Part shown: one piece after another, positions 25,488 to 33,538 of the stretch
How the letters are laid out: the number at the start of each line of letters is the position of its first letter
Position numbering within the stretch: position 1 is the first letter of the stretch
Source of the DNA: Dongia_A sp964542425
GTDB lineage: Bacteria > Pseudomonadota > Alphaproteobacteria > Dongiales > Dongiaceae
Length of the DNA stretch: 64,000 nt
Assembly (NCBI GenBank): GCA_964542425.1
Contig: CAZIUB010000008.1
Span: 4,288 to 68,287 of the forward strand
Reading direction: 5' to 3'
The notes under the pieces: model-generated
Told to the model about the DNA's origin: nothing
Seen by the model: only the letters and a program-made list of their open reading frames with translations
Database searches by the model: none
Translations under genes and position numbers: made by a program

Positions 25488-27473
25488 ATGTTCAAGAAGA
25501 TCCTGATCGCCAACAGGGGCGAGATCGCGGCCCGCGTGATCCGCACCGCGCGGCGCATGGGGATCGGATGCGTCGCGGTTTTTTCCGAGGCCGATGCCGA
25601 TGCCCTCCATGTCCGCGAGGCGGACGAGGCGGTGGCGATCGGCCCGGCGCCGGCGGCGCAAAGCTATCTGGCGGTGGAGAAAATCCTCGCCGCCTGCCGC
25701 CAAACCGGCGCCGAAGCGGTGCATCCGGGTTATGGTTTCCTGTCCGAGAATGGCCCCTTCGCCGAGGCACTCAAGGCGGCTGGAATCGTCTTCATCGGCC
25801 CCGGCCCCAAGGCCATCGCCGCCATGGGCGACAAGATCGAATCCAAGAAACTGGCCAAGGCGGCAGGCGTCGACGCCGTGCCCGGGCATTTGGCGACGAT
25901 CAAGGATGCCGAGGAAGCGCTCGCCATTGCCCGTGAGATCGGCTTCCCGGTCATGATCAAGGCCACCGCCGGTGGCGGGGGCAAGGGCATGAGGATCGCG
26001 CGAAGCGATACCGAAGTGCGCGAGGGGTTCAAATCCGCCAGCAGCGAAGCCAAATCGAGCTTCGCCGATGATCGCGTGTTCATCGAGAAGTTCATCGAGG
26101 AACCGCGCCACATCGAAATCCAGATTCTGGCCGATGCTCACGGCAATTGCCTCTATCTGGGCGAGCGCGAATGCTCGATCCAGCGCCGCCACCAGAAGGT
26201 GATCGAGGAGGCGCCCTCGCCCTTCCTCGACGAGAAGACTCGCCGCGCGATGGGCGAACAGGCGGTGGCGCTGGCGCGCGCCGTCGATTACCAATCCGCC
26301 GGCACGGTCGAGTTCATCGTCGATGCCAAGCGCAACTTCTACTTTCTGGAAATGAACACGCGCCTCCAGGTCGAGCATCCGGTGACCGAGTTGGTGACCG
26401 GGCTCGATCTGGTCGAGCAGATGATCCGCGTGGCCGCCGGCGAGAAGCTGAAGATCCGGCAATCGGACGTGAAGCTCAAGGGCTGGGCGATCGAGGCCAG
26501 GATCTACGCCGAGGAACCGGAGCGGAATTTCCTGCCCGCGATCGGGCGCCTGGTGCGCTACCAGGAGCCGACCGCCAGCGCCCATGTCCGGATCGACAGC
26601 GGCGTCTTCGAGGGCGCCGAGATCGGCATGTATTACGACCCGATGATCGCCAAGCTGGTGACTCATGGCCAGGATCGCATGGCCGCCATCGGTGCGATGC
26701 GCGAGGCGCTGGATGGTTATTACATCAGGGGCCTCGGCCACAATATCGGATTTCTCTCGGCCCTGGTCCGTCATCCCCGGTTCCACGAGGGAAGACTCAC
26801 CACCAATTTCATCGCCGAGGAATTCCCCGATGGTTTCAGGGGCGTCGATCTGCCCGAGGAGGAACTGGGCGATCTGATCGCGGCCGCGGCGATTGTTCAT
26901 CAGGCCTATGCCAGGCGCGCGGCGGCCGAGCGCCCCCACTTTCGCACCCAGGCGCCGATCGCCAATGGCGCATGGGTGTTGCGGATAGGCGATTCCATGC
27001 GCTCCGTCTCGGTCGTCGAAACCGCTCTTGGCCACGCGGTGATCGAGGGCGGACGCAGCCGCGAGATCGTCAGCGATTGGCGGCTGGGCGATCCCCTCTA
27101 TCGCGGCCGGGTCGATGGCAGGCCGATCATCGTCCAGATCGATCGCAAGGGCATTGGCTATGTGTTGTCCATGGGGGGCGCGCGCCTCGCCATCGAGGTG
27201 TTCTCGCCGCGCGCGGCGGAACTCGCACGCCACATGATCAAGAAAACCCCGCCCGACACCTCGAAATACTTGCTTTCGCCGATGCCGGGATTGCTGGTGT
27301 CGCTGGCGGCCAGGGAGGGCGAGGAGGTCAAGGCCGGCCAGGAGCTGGCGGTGATCGAGGCCATGAAGATGGAGAATTTGCTGCGCGCCGAGCGCGATGG
27401 CCGAATCGTCAAGCTGCACGCAAGGCCTGGCGATTCGCTCGCCGTCGATCAAATTATCGTCGAGTTCGGATGA
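25488..27473 (+). CDS. pccA: Propionyl-CoA carboxylase alpha (biotin) subunit
   Basis: Carries the biotin carboxylase and biotin carrier activities partnering PccB. The 661-residue product has, in order: biotin carboxylase N-domain (FKKILIANRGEIAARVIRTA), ATP-grasp (KATAGGGGKGMRIA near residues 158-171), LEMNTRLQVEHPVTE, a BT linker domain around 480-580, and a C-terminal biotinyl domain with the biotin lysine at residue 627 in EAMKMEN. It starts 19 bp after pccB and overlaps acyP. Confidence 0.95.
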   Translation: MFKKILIANRGEIAARVIRTARRMGIGCVAVFSEADADALHVREADEAVAIGPAPAAQSYLAVEKILAACRQTGAEAVHPGYGFLSENGPFAEALKAAGIVFIGPGPKAIAAMGDKIESKKLAKAAGVDAVPGHLATIKDAEEALAIAREIGFPVMIKATAGGGGKGMRIARSDTEVREGFKSASSEAKSSFADDRVFIEKFIEEPRHIEIQILADAHGNCLYLGERECSIQRRHQKVIEEAPSPFLDEKTRRAMGEQAVALARAVDYQSAGTVEFIVDAKRNFYFLEMNTRLQVEHPVTELVTGLDLVEQMIRVAAGEKLKIRQSDVKLKGWAIEARIYAEEPERNFLPAIGRLVRYQEPTASAHVRIDSGVFEGAEIGMYYDPMIAKLVTHGQDRMAAIGAMREALDGYYIRGLGHNIGFLSALVRHPRFHEGRLTTNFIAEEFPDGFRGVDLPEEELGDLIAAAAIVHQAYARRAAAERPHFRTQAPIANGAWVLRIGDSMRSVSVVETALGHAVIEGGRSREIVSDWRLGDPLYRGRVDGRPIIVQIDRKGIGYVLSMGGARLAIEVFSPRAAELARHMIKKTPPDTSKYLLSPMPGLLVSLAAREGEEVKAGQELAVIEAMKMENLLRAERDGRIVKLHARPGDSLAVDQIIVEFG

Positions 27474-27754
27474 ACCCGACGGAAAAATCGGTGCGGGTCA
27501 GGATCAGCGGGCGCGTCCAGGGCGTGTGGTTTCGTGGCTGGATGATCCGCGAGGCCGAGCAGCGCGGCGTCTCGGGCTGGGTGCGCAACCTCGCCAATGG
27601 CGAGGTCGAGGCGACTTTTCATGGCGCGGTCGAGGCTGTGGACGACATGATCGAGGCCTGCTGGCACGGCCCCCGCGCTTCGCGGGTGACCGACATTGTG
27701 GTCGCGCCGGCGGCGGCCCCCGCCCCGGGTTTCCATCAAGCGCCGGATGGGTGA
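27470..27754 (+). CDS. acyP: Acylphosphatase
   Basis: A 94-residue acylphosphatase that hydrolyses carboxyl-phosphate bonds. The catalytic Arg lies in SGRVQGVWFRGW (residues 13-24) and the Asn in GWVRNLANGEVE. The start ATG overlaps the pccA stop (ATGA). Biotin carboxylases use a carboxyphosphate intermediate, so the coupling is suggestive, although a functional link is unproven. Confidence 0.93.
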   Translation: MNPTEKSVRVRISGRVQGVWFRGWMIREAEQRGVSGWVRNLANGEVEATFHGAVEAVDDMIEACWHGPRASRVTDIVVAPAAAPAPGFHQAPDG

Positions 27755-27760
27755 AAAAAT

Positions 27761-27827
27761 TGGAGCTTGGTCCGGCCAAATTGAATCGCTTTGGGGGAAC
27801 GATGCAATCTAACCCGTCCAAGCTCCA
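27761..27827. repeat. Inverted repeat after acyP
   Basis: TGGAGCTTGG at 27761-27770 is the exact complement of CCAAGCTCCA at 27818-27827, separated by 47 bp. It lies between the convergent acyP and RTX genes and may form a transcript-end structure. Confidence 0.5.
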
Positions 27828-27884
27828 GGTCGGTGGTCGGCGGCGCGTGGGGGTGTCGCGCGAATTCGCCTGGCCACCATCAAT

Positions 27885-28847
27885 TCAGGTCAAGTAATTG
27901 CCACCGTCGGCCGAAGTGAGAATCGCGTTCTCCAGGGTGACCAGCGTGACAAAGGCACTCGGCCCGGCGGCGCCATCCGCGTCGATTTGGACCAGCGTAT
28001 TGGCGCCGCTCGCGGTAAACTTGAGGAATCCGTCGGCGAACGCGTCGCTTCCGGCATATCCGAGGCTATCCAATAGGGCGCTGACATCGAGAATGTCGCC
28101 GCCCGCCCCGACCTGAAAATCCTTGGCCAAATCGCCGGCGATTCCGCGCTCCGAGAGTGTTCGATAGGCAAGCACGTCCGCGCCAGCGCCGCCGGTCAAA
28201 ATGTCGTCGCCCAATCCGCCGATGAGACGATCGTTACCATCCTGGCCATTCAGCGTGTCGTTGCCCGATCCGCCTTCGATCCAGTCGCTGCCGAACCCGC
28301 CCGACAGCATGTTGGCGCCGCTGTTGCCGATGATCGTATTGTCGCCCGAATTACCGGTGCCGGCATAGTTGCCGGAACCGACCAAAGTCAGGTTCTCGAC
28401 ATTGGCGGAGAGCGTGAAGTTGGTGGATGCCCGCACCAGATCGGTGCCCTCGTCGGCGATTTCAGACACCACGTCACCGACATGGTTCACGACATAGGTG
28501 TCGTTGCCGGCGCCACCGGCAAGGTTATCGGCGCCTAATCCGCCGTCCAGCGTGTCATCGCCGACGCCGCCTTGGAGTTTGTCGCGGCCATTGCCGCCGA
28601 AGAGGTGATCGTTGCCATCGCCGCCGGAAAGCCAGTCCTTGCCATTGCCGCCGTAAAGCCAGTCGTCGCCGGCCCCGCCATCCAGCCGATCCTTGCCGTT
28701 CTGACCGTGGAGCTTATCGTTGCCCAGGCCGCCGGTGATCTGGTCGTTGCCGTTGCCGGCGAAAACGACGGCATCCAGCGTGGTAACGGTGAGAATGTCG
28801 CTCTTGTTGCCAAGCTTCACACCGTGGTGATGGTTGCTCTTGCGCAT
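27885..28847 (-). CDS. RTX (hemolysin-type calcium-binding) secreted protein
   Basis: A 320-residue protein with two blocks of glycine/aspartate-rich nonapeptide repeats (GGxGNDxLx type): about residues 30-115 and 175-232. Such repeats bind calcium after export and fold into a beta-roll. There is no N-terminal signal peptide (it starts MRKSNHHHGVKLGNK), and the Leu/Asp/Ala-rich C-terminus suits type I secretion. No ABC exporter or TolC gene lies nearby. A segment around 120-170 (VENLTLVGSGNYAGTGN) is a common RTX spacer. No catalytic domain is seen. Confidence 0.88.
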   Translation of the reverse strand: MRKSNHHHGVKLGNKSDILTVTTLDAVVFAGNGNDQITGGLGNDKLHGQNGKDRLDGGAGDDWLYGGNGKDWLSGGDGNDHLFGGNGRDKLQGGVGDDTLDGGLGADNLAGGAGNDTYVVNHVGDVVSEIADEGTDLVRASTNFTLSANVENLTLVGSGNYAGTGNSGDNTIIGNSGANMLSGGFGSDWIEGGSGNDTLNGQDGNDRLIGGLGDDILTGGAGADVLAYRTLSERGIAGDLAKDFQVGAGGDILDVSALLDSLGYAGSDAFADGFLKFTASGANTLVQIDADGAAGPSAFVTLVTLENAILTSADGGNYLT

Positions 28848-29070
28848 TGCACTCGGCTCCTCCGCGATGGATCATCAAATGCACGGCGCCCATCGAAGGA
28901 ACGGCAACCGTCATCGATTCAACTAGCATCGCTCGGCGTCGCCGACAAATTACTGATTTGTAAGCTCACGGTATGCGCCCGGGAAGAATTGCCGGCGTTG
29001 GTCGCGCCATGATCTTGCCCAAAGGCGCGGGACTTTGCCGAAGTGGCCATGACCTAATCGCGGTCGGCGC

Positions 29071-29099
29071 TTGACATTTCGCTCCGTAATGCGCATAAT
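29071..29099 (+). promoter_or_regulatory. hicAB promoter
   Basis: TTGACA at 29071-29076, a 17-bp spacer, and CATAAT at 29094-29099 form a near-consensus sigma-70 promoter 27 bp upstream of hicA. The -10 box lies inside a perfect palindrome, so repression by occlusion is expected. Confidence 0.8.
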
Positions 29100-29108
29100 T
29101 ATGCGCAT
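29089..29108. promoter_or_regulatory. Palindromic operator over the hicAB -10 box
   Basis: ATGCGCATAA followed by TTATGCGCAT is a perfect 20-bp palindrome covering the -10 element and the start region of hicAB. HicB antitoxins carry a DNA-binding domain and autorepress at palindromes of this kind, so this is the likely operator. Confidence 0.8.
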
Positions 29109-29125
29109 CATGGGGGAGTGGCCTG

Positions 29126-29317
29126 GTGCCATCTTGGTCAAGCAGGGCGTTGATCAGGTTGATCGAAGCGGACGGGTGGCGCGAGGTTGCCCAGGAGGGA
29201 TCGCACAAGCAATTCAAGCACCCGACCAAACCCGGCAAGGTCACAGTCCCCCACCCGAGGAGGGATTTGCCGCCCGGGACAATTCGGTCGATCCTGAAAC
29301 AGGCGGGGCTCAAATAG
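29126..29317 (+). CDS. hicA: HicA family mRNA interferase toxin
   Basis: HicA is a small dsRNA-binding-fold ribonuclease that cleaves mRNA when free of HicB. The 63-residue product, from a GTG start, shows the family core: LIRLIEADGWREV, then GSHKQFKHPTKPGKVTVPHP, whose histidine is catalytic, and the ending IRSILKQAGLK. It is followed 28 bp later by hicB. The canonical GSH-x-QF motif is intact, so it is probably functional. Confidence 0.9.
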   Translation: MPSWSSRALIRLIEADGWREVAQEGSHKQFKHPTKPGKVTVPHPRRDLPPGTIRSILKQAGLK

Positions 29318-29345
29318 GCCGCGCCGGGAGAACTTGGAGGTCAAT

Positions 29346-29849
29346 TTGACCGAGCTGATTGGCTATATCGCATTGGTTCATCGTTCGAGGCGTACCTACG
29401 GAATCATGTTTCCCGACTTTCCGGGCTGCATTTCGGCCGGCAATTCTTTCGAGGACGCGCTGGCCAATGGCGCCGAAGCTCTGGCGTTCCATGTGCGAGG
29501 CATGCGCCTGGACGGCGATTCCGTTCCGGCGCCAAGAAGCTTGCGTCGAATTCGCGCCGCCGGGGAAGATTGGGTTGATTGGACCGACGCGGTTGTGGCG
29601 GTGGTGCCATTGATCGAGCCGAGTGGGGCCGTGAAGCCCACGAACGCCACCTTCGACAGCGCGCTGCTGGAGGCGATCGATCTTTATGCCGAGCGGCGAG
29701 GCGAGACGCGAAGCGCGGTGTTGGCCGAGGCCGCTCGCTTGTTGATGGCGGTTCGTCCCGCCCGCCGGGCCACCACCGACGAAACAGGAACTCGCAAGTC
29801 AAGGATGGACAGGAAAGTTGTCAAGCGACGTGCCGGTAAGGCCGCTTGA
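29346..29849 (+). CDS. hicB: HicB family antitoxin
   Basis: The antitoxin of the hicA pair. From a TTG start at 29346, with GGAGG five bases upstream, it has 167 residues. The N-terminal RNase-H-like fold shows YIALVHRSRRTYGIMFPDFPGC. A ribbon-helix-helix-like DNA-binding segment follows near residues 100-130 (NATFDSALLEAIDLYAERRG). A basic tail extends the C-terminus beyond the usual length. An alternative TTG start at 29334 adds four residues. Confidence 0.88.
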   Translation: MTELIGYIALVHRSRRTYGIMFPDFPGCISAGNSFEDALANGAEALAFHVRGMRLDGDSVPAPRSLRRIRAAGEDWVDWTDAVVAVVPLIEPSGAVKPTNATFDSALLEAIDLYAERRGETRSAVLAEAARLLMAVRPARRATTDETGTRKSRMDRKVVKRRAGKAA

Positions 29850-29863
29850 GCCCCGACGCACGC

Positions 29864-30505
29864 CTACTCGCCGAACACCTCGCCGAAAGCGGCCTTGAGC
29901 GCCGCGTCGAATTCTTCCATCGAGGCGGTGATGCCGAGCTTGGCCATCGAGGTCACGCCGAATGGCCGTTCCGCGTTGGCCTCGATCCCGCAGGGCACGA
30001 TGCCGGTGAAATGCGACAAATCGGGGTCGATGTTGACGGAGATCCCATGGTAACTCACCCATCGGCGCAGGCGCACGCCGATGGCCGCGATCTTGTCCTC
30101 GCGTCCGCCCTCGGCCACCCATAATCCGATTCTGCCCTGGCGCCGCTCCGCCCTGATGTTGAATCGGCCGAGCGCGCGGATGATCCATTCCTCGAGATTG
30201 TACACGAAAGCCCTGACGTCGGGCCCGCGTTGGCTAAGATCGAGCATGACATAGCCCACCCGTTGGCCCGGCCCGTGATAGGTGAATTGGCCGCCGCGCC
30301 CGGTGCGGTGGACCGGGAAGCGGTCGGGCTCGAGCAGATCCTCGGGCTTGGCGCTGGTGCCGGCGGTATAGAGGGCGGGATGCTCCAGCAGCCACACCAT
30401 CTCTCGGGCTCTGGAATCGCGAATGGCGATGGCCCTCGCTTCCATCTCGGCTATTGCTTCCGCATAGGGGACCGGTTGGTCCGAGACGCGCCATTCCAGG
30501 TTCAT
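29864..30505 (-). CDS. lipB: Octanoyltransferase LipB
   Basis: Transfers octanoyl groups from acyl carrier protein to lipoyl domains in lipoate biosynthesis. The 213-residue product has RTGRGGQFTYHGPGQRVGYV (substrate loop), the lysine in REDKIAAIGVRLRRWVS, HGISVNIDPDLSHF, and the catalytic cysteine in GIVPCGI near residue 170. It converges with hicB; the two stops are 14 bp apart. Confidence 0.95.
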   Translation of the reverse strand: MNLEWRVSDQPVPYAEAIAEMEARAIAIRDSRAREMVWLLEHPALYTAGTSAKPEDLLEPDRFPVHRTGRGGQFTYHGPGQRVGYVMLDLSQRGPDVRAFVYNLEEWIIRALGRFNIRAERRQGRIGLWVAEGGREDKIAAIGVRLRRWVSYHGISVNIDPDLSHFTGIVPCGIEANAERPFGVTSMAKLGITASMEEFDAALKAAFGEVFGE

Positions 30506-30612
30506 GCCGGCCTTCGCCGTTCCGTGCTTGATCGGGGTTCGGCGATTTGCTATGCCCGCGCACGGTTTCTGGCAAGGGCGCTGGGGGCCAACGTCCCGGC
30601 CAGAGATTCCGG

Positions 30613-30754
30613 TACCCGCCGTCGCTGATGGTGGATTCCGTAATATGACCCAGCCAGCACACGCCGGCGGGTACTGTCGCTAGGTAACATGGGGCCCAAC
30701 TTTCGTGGAAGCATTGGCGGGTTTGATGTATCACTCCTGTTCGAAACTTGGCAC
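30613..30754 (+). repeat. Double-hairpin element DH6
   Basis: Plus-oriented member: left stem TACCCGCCGTCG with CGCCGGCGGGTA, linker TAGGTAACATGGGGCC, right stem CCCAACTTTCG with CGAAACTTGG. It is the left part of a unit repeated 283 bp downstream (DH7), with only about four differences over 200 bp. It precedes a truncated tRNA. Confidence 0.9.
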
Positions 30755-30760
30755 CTGGAC

Positions 30761-30814
30761 GCGGTCGTGGCGGAACTGGTAGACGCGCAGCGTTGAGGTC
30801 GCTGTGGGGCAACC
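30761..30814 (+). pseudogene. Truncated tRNA-Leu (GAG), 5' part only
   Basis: These 54 bases are identical to the 5' part of the intact tRNA-Leu at 31044: acceptor strand GCGGTCG, D arm, anticodon arm with GAG and part of the variable arm. The sequence breaks off after GGGGCAACC into an unrelated hairpin repeat, so the T arm and 3' acceptor are missing. It cannot form a tRNA. Confidence 0.85.
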
Positions 30815-30815
30815 A

Positions 30816-30897
30816 GGAAAAGGGGACGCTACCCTTTTCCCTACCCTTTTCCCTCAGGGGCTACGGCAGGCGAGAAAAGGGTAGCGTCCCCTTTTCC
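30816..30897. repeat. GGAAAAGGGGACGCTACCC palindrome, copy A
   Basis: A hairpin with arms GGAAAAGGGGACGCTACCC (plus TTTTCC) at 30816-30840 and the complement GGGTAGCGTCCCCTTTTCC near 30879-30897, with the loop CTCAGGGGCTACGGCAGGC. It sits exactly at the junction between the truncated tRNA and DH7. A rearranged copy lies at 37343-37487. It resembles REP-type palindromes mobilised by Y1 (IS200-like) transposases. Confidence 0.8.
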
Positions 30898-31037
30898 CCC
30901 GCCGTCGCTGACGGTGGATTTCGTAACATGACCCAGCCAGCACACGCCGGCGGGTACTGTCGCTAGGTAACATGGGGCCCAACTTTCGTGGAAGCATTGG
31001 CGCGTTTGATGTATCACTCCTGTTCGAAACTTGGCAC
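30897..31037 (+). repeat. Double-hairpin element DH7
   Basis: Near-identical duplicate of DH6. The first bases (TACC) are lost where it joins the preceding palindrome, which reads straight into CCCGCCGTCGCTGACGG. The rest is complete: CGCCGGCGGGTA, TAGGTAACATGGGG and the right stem ending CGAAACTTGGCAC. It lies 6 bp before the intact tRNA-Leu. Confidence 0.9.
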
Positions 31038-31043
31038 CTGGAC

Positions 31044-31128
31044 GCGGTCGTGGCGGAACTGGTAGACGCGCAGCGTTGAGGTCGCTGTGGGGCAACCCGT
31101 GGAAGTTCGAGTCTTCTCGACCGCACCA
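31044..31128 (+). tRNA. tRNA-Leu (anticodon GAG)
   Basis: An 85-base class II tRNA. Acceptor GCGGTCG pairs with CGACCGC followed by the encoded ACCA. The D arm contains AACTGGTAGACGC, the anticodon loop TTGAGGT gives GAG (reads CUU and CUC), there is a long variable arm GGGGCAACCC, and the T arm is GGAAG-TTCGAGT-CTTCT. Encoded CCA is present. A truncated duplicate precedes it by 283 bp. Confidence 0.95.
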
Positions 31129-31249
31129 TTCAACCACTAACCATCTGATAAAATTAATAGAATCATAAATCTCCGGCCGGTGTCCGGCGCCAGCGGGGCA
31201 ATCATCGGGGCAATCATCCGGGCGATCCCGGAGCAGGAGTTGCGCTCAC

Positions 31250-33538
31250 ATGCTGGACAAGAATCTGAAGGCCGCCGCGCTCGAATATCACCGCCTGCCC
31301 AGACCCGGAAAGCTCGCCATCATGGCCACCAAGCCGCTGGCCAATCAGCGCGACCGGGCGCTCGCCTATTCGCCTGGCGTCGCCGCCGCCTGCGAGGCGA
31401 TCATGGCCGATCCTACGGCAATCGCCGACATGACCGGCCGAGGCAATCTGGTCGCCGTCATTACCAACGGCACCGCCGTGCTCGGCCTCGGCCCGATCGG
31501 GCCGTTCGCCGCCAAGCCGGTCATGGAAGGCAAGGCGGTCCTCTTTAAGAAGTTCGCCGACATCGACGTCTTCGATCTGGAGATCGCCGAAACCGACCCC
31601 GACAAATTGGTTGAAATCATCGCCAGCCTGGAGCCCGGGTTCGGCGGCATCAATCTCGAGGACATCAAGGCGCCGGAATGTTTCGAGATCGAGGCCAAGT
31701 TGAAGGCCCGCATGAACATCCCGGTGATGCACGACGATCAGCACGGCACCGCGATCATCGTCGCCGCCGCCCTCCTCAACGGCCTGGAGATCGTCGGCAA
31801 GCAGATCGAAACCGCCAGGCTGGTGACTTCGGGCGCCGGTGCGGCCGCCCTTGCTTGCCTGGATCTGCTGGTCGATCTGGGCTTGAAGCCCGAGAACATC
31901 CTGGTGACCGACATCGCGGGCGTTGTCCACGAGGGCCGGGCGGAACACATGGACCCGCGCAAGGCACGCTACGCCAGGCCGACTTCCGCCCGCTCCTTGG
32001 CCCAGGCAATTCAAGGCGCCGATGTGTTTCTGGGTCTCTCGGCGCCGGGCGTGCTCAAGGGGGAAATGGTGAAGGCGATGGCCGCCCGCCCGCTGGTGTT
32101 CGCGCTCGCCAACCCGATTCCGGAAATCATGCCGGAGGAGGCGAGGGAAGCGCGCGAAGACGCCATCATCGCCACCGGGCGATCCGATTACCCCAACCAG
32201 GTCAACAACGTTCTTTGCTTCCCCTTCATCTTCCGGGGTGCCCTCGATGTCGGCGCCACCGCCATCAACCGGGAAATGAAAATTGCCTGCGTGAAGGCGC
32301 TGGCCGGCCTCGCTCGGGCGGAAGGCTCGGATGTCGTGGCCACCGCCTATGGCGGCCAGGCGATGCAATTCGGGCCCGAGTACCTGATCCCGCGGCCTTT
32401 CGATCCACGCCTGATCCTTGAGATCGCGCCGGCGGTGGCCAAGGCGGCGATGGAGAGCGGTGTTGCCTTGAGGCCAATCGCCGACTGGAACGCCTATCGC
32501 GATCGGCTGACGCAATTCGTGTTTCGGTCGGGTCTGGTGATGAAGCCGCTCTTCGACCGCGCGCGCCGGGATCCCAAGCGCGTGGTCTATGCCGAGGGCG
32601 AGGATGAACGCGTGCTTGGCGCCGTGCAATCGGTGGTGGACGAGGGGCTGGCGCGCCCCATTCTCATCGGCCGGCGCCAGGTGGTGGAGCGGCGCGTCAA
32701 GAAACTGGGGCTCCGGCTGGAGCTGGGCGGCAATGTCGAGCTTTGCGATCCGGAGAGCGACCCGCGCTACAACGAATACTGGGCGCTCTATCACCGCCTG
32801 ACCGAGCGCAAGGGTATCACCGAGGCCGATGCGCGCACCATGGTGCGCACCATCACCACCCTCATTGGCGCGCTGATGGTCAAGCTCGGCGAGGCCGATG
32901 CCATGCTGTGCGGTGCCATCGGCCAGTTCCATCGCCACCTGACCCATGTCAACGACGTGATCGGCAAGGCGCCCTCGGTCAAGTCCTTCGCCGCGCTGAC
33001 CACGCTGGTCCTGCCCAGCGGCACCTTTTTCCTGACCGACACCGAGGTCAATCCGGAGCCGAGCGCGGAGGAGATCGCCGAATCGACAATTCTCGCCGCC
33101 GCGGTGCTGCGCCGCTTCGGCATCGCGCCCAAGGCGGCGCTGCTGTCGCATTCGAATTTCGGCACCGCCCAGACCGACAGCGCCCGCAAGATGCGGCGCG
33201 CGCTCGGTCTCATCGTGCAGCACGATTCCGAAATGGAGGTCGAGGGCGAGATGCGCGGCGATTCGGCCGTGTCGGAGGAAGTGCGCCAGCGCCTGTTCCC
33301 CAACTCCAGGCTGAAGGGAAGGGCCAACCTCCTGGTGATGCCCTCGCTCGACGCCGCCAACATCGCGCTCAACCTGCTGCGGCTCCTCGGCGAAGGGCTG
33401 GTGATCGGACCCATTCTATTGGGAGCGGCGGCACCCGTTCACATCGTGGCGCCGACGATTTCGGTTCGCGGCCTCATCAACATGACCGCAATCGCGGTCA
33501 CTGAATCCCAGGATCGCAAGAAACGTGGCCACGCCTGA
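31250..33538 (+). CDS. maeB: NADP-dependent malic enzyme with phosphotransacetylase-like domain
   Basis: Decarboxylates malate to pyruvate with NADP. The 762-residue product is the MaeB type. The N-terminal malic domain has ALAYSPGVAAACEAI and VTNGTAVLGLGPIG-like sequence (ITNGTAVLGLGPIG), metal ligands in NLEDIKAPECFEIE, and HDDQHGTAIIVAAALLNGLE. An NAD-binding domain with TSGAGAAALACLDLL follows. From about residue 430 a PTA-like regulatory domain (PKRVVYAEGEDERVLGAVQ) runs to the end, usually acetyl-CoA-responsive. mgtE overlaps its end by 14 bp. Confidence 0.95.
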   Translation: MLDKNLKAAALEYHRLPRPGKLAIMATKPLANQRDRALAYSPGVAAACEAIMADPTAIADMTGRGNLVAVITNGTAVLGLGPIGPFAAKPVMEGKAVLFKKFADIDVFDLEIAETDPDKLVEIIASLEPGFGGINLEDIKAPECFEIEAKLKARMNIPVMHDDQHGTAIIVAAALLNGLEIVGKQIETARLVTSGAGAAALACLDLLVDLGLKPENILVTDIAGVVHEGRAEHMDPRKARYARPTSARSLAQAIQGADVFLGLSAPGVLKGEMVKAMAARPLVFALANPIPEIMPEEAREAREDAIIATGRSDYPNQVNNVLCFPFIFRGALDVGATAINREMKIACVKALAGLARAEGSDVVATAYGGQAMQFGPEYLIPRPFDPRLILEIAPAVAKAAMESGVALRPIADWNAYRDRLTQFVFRSGLVMKPLFDRARRDPKRVVYAEGEDERVLGAVQSVVDEGLARPILIGRRQVVERRVKKLGLRLELGGNVELCDPESDPRYNEYWALYHRLTERKGITEADARTMVRTITTLIGALMVKLGEADAMLCGAIGQFHRHLTHVNDVIGKAPSVKSFAALTTLVLPSGTFFLTDTEVNPEPSAEEIAESTILAAAVLRRFGIAPKAALLSHSNFGTAQTDSARKMRRALGLIVQHDSEMEVEGEMRGDSAVSEEVRQRLFPNSRLKGRANLLVMPSLDAANIALNLLRLLGEGLVIGPILLGAAAPVHIVAPTISVRGLINMTAIAVTESQDRKKRGHA

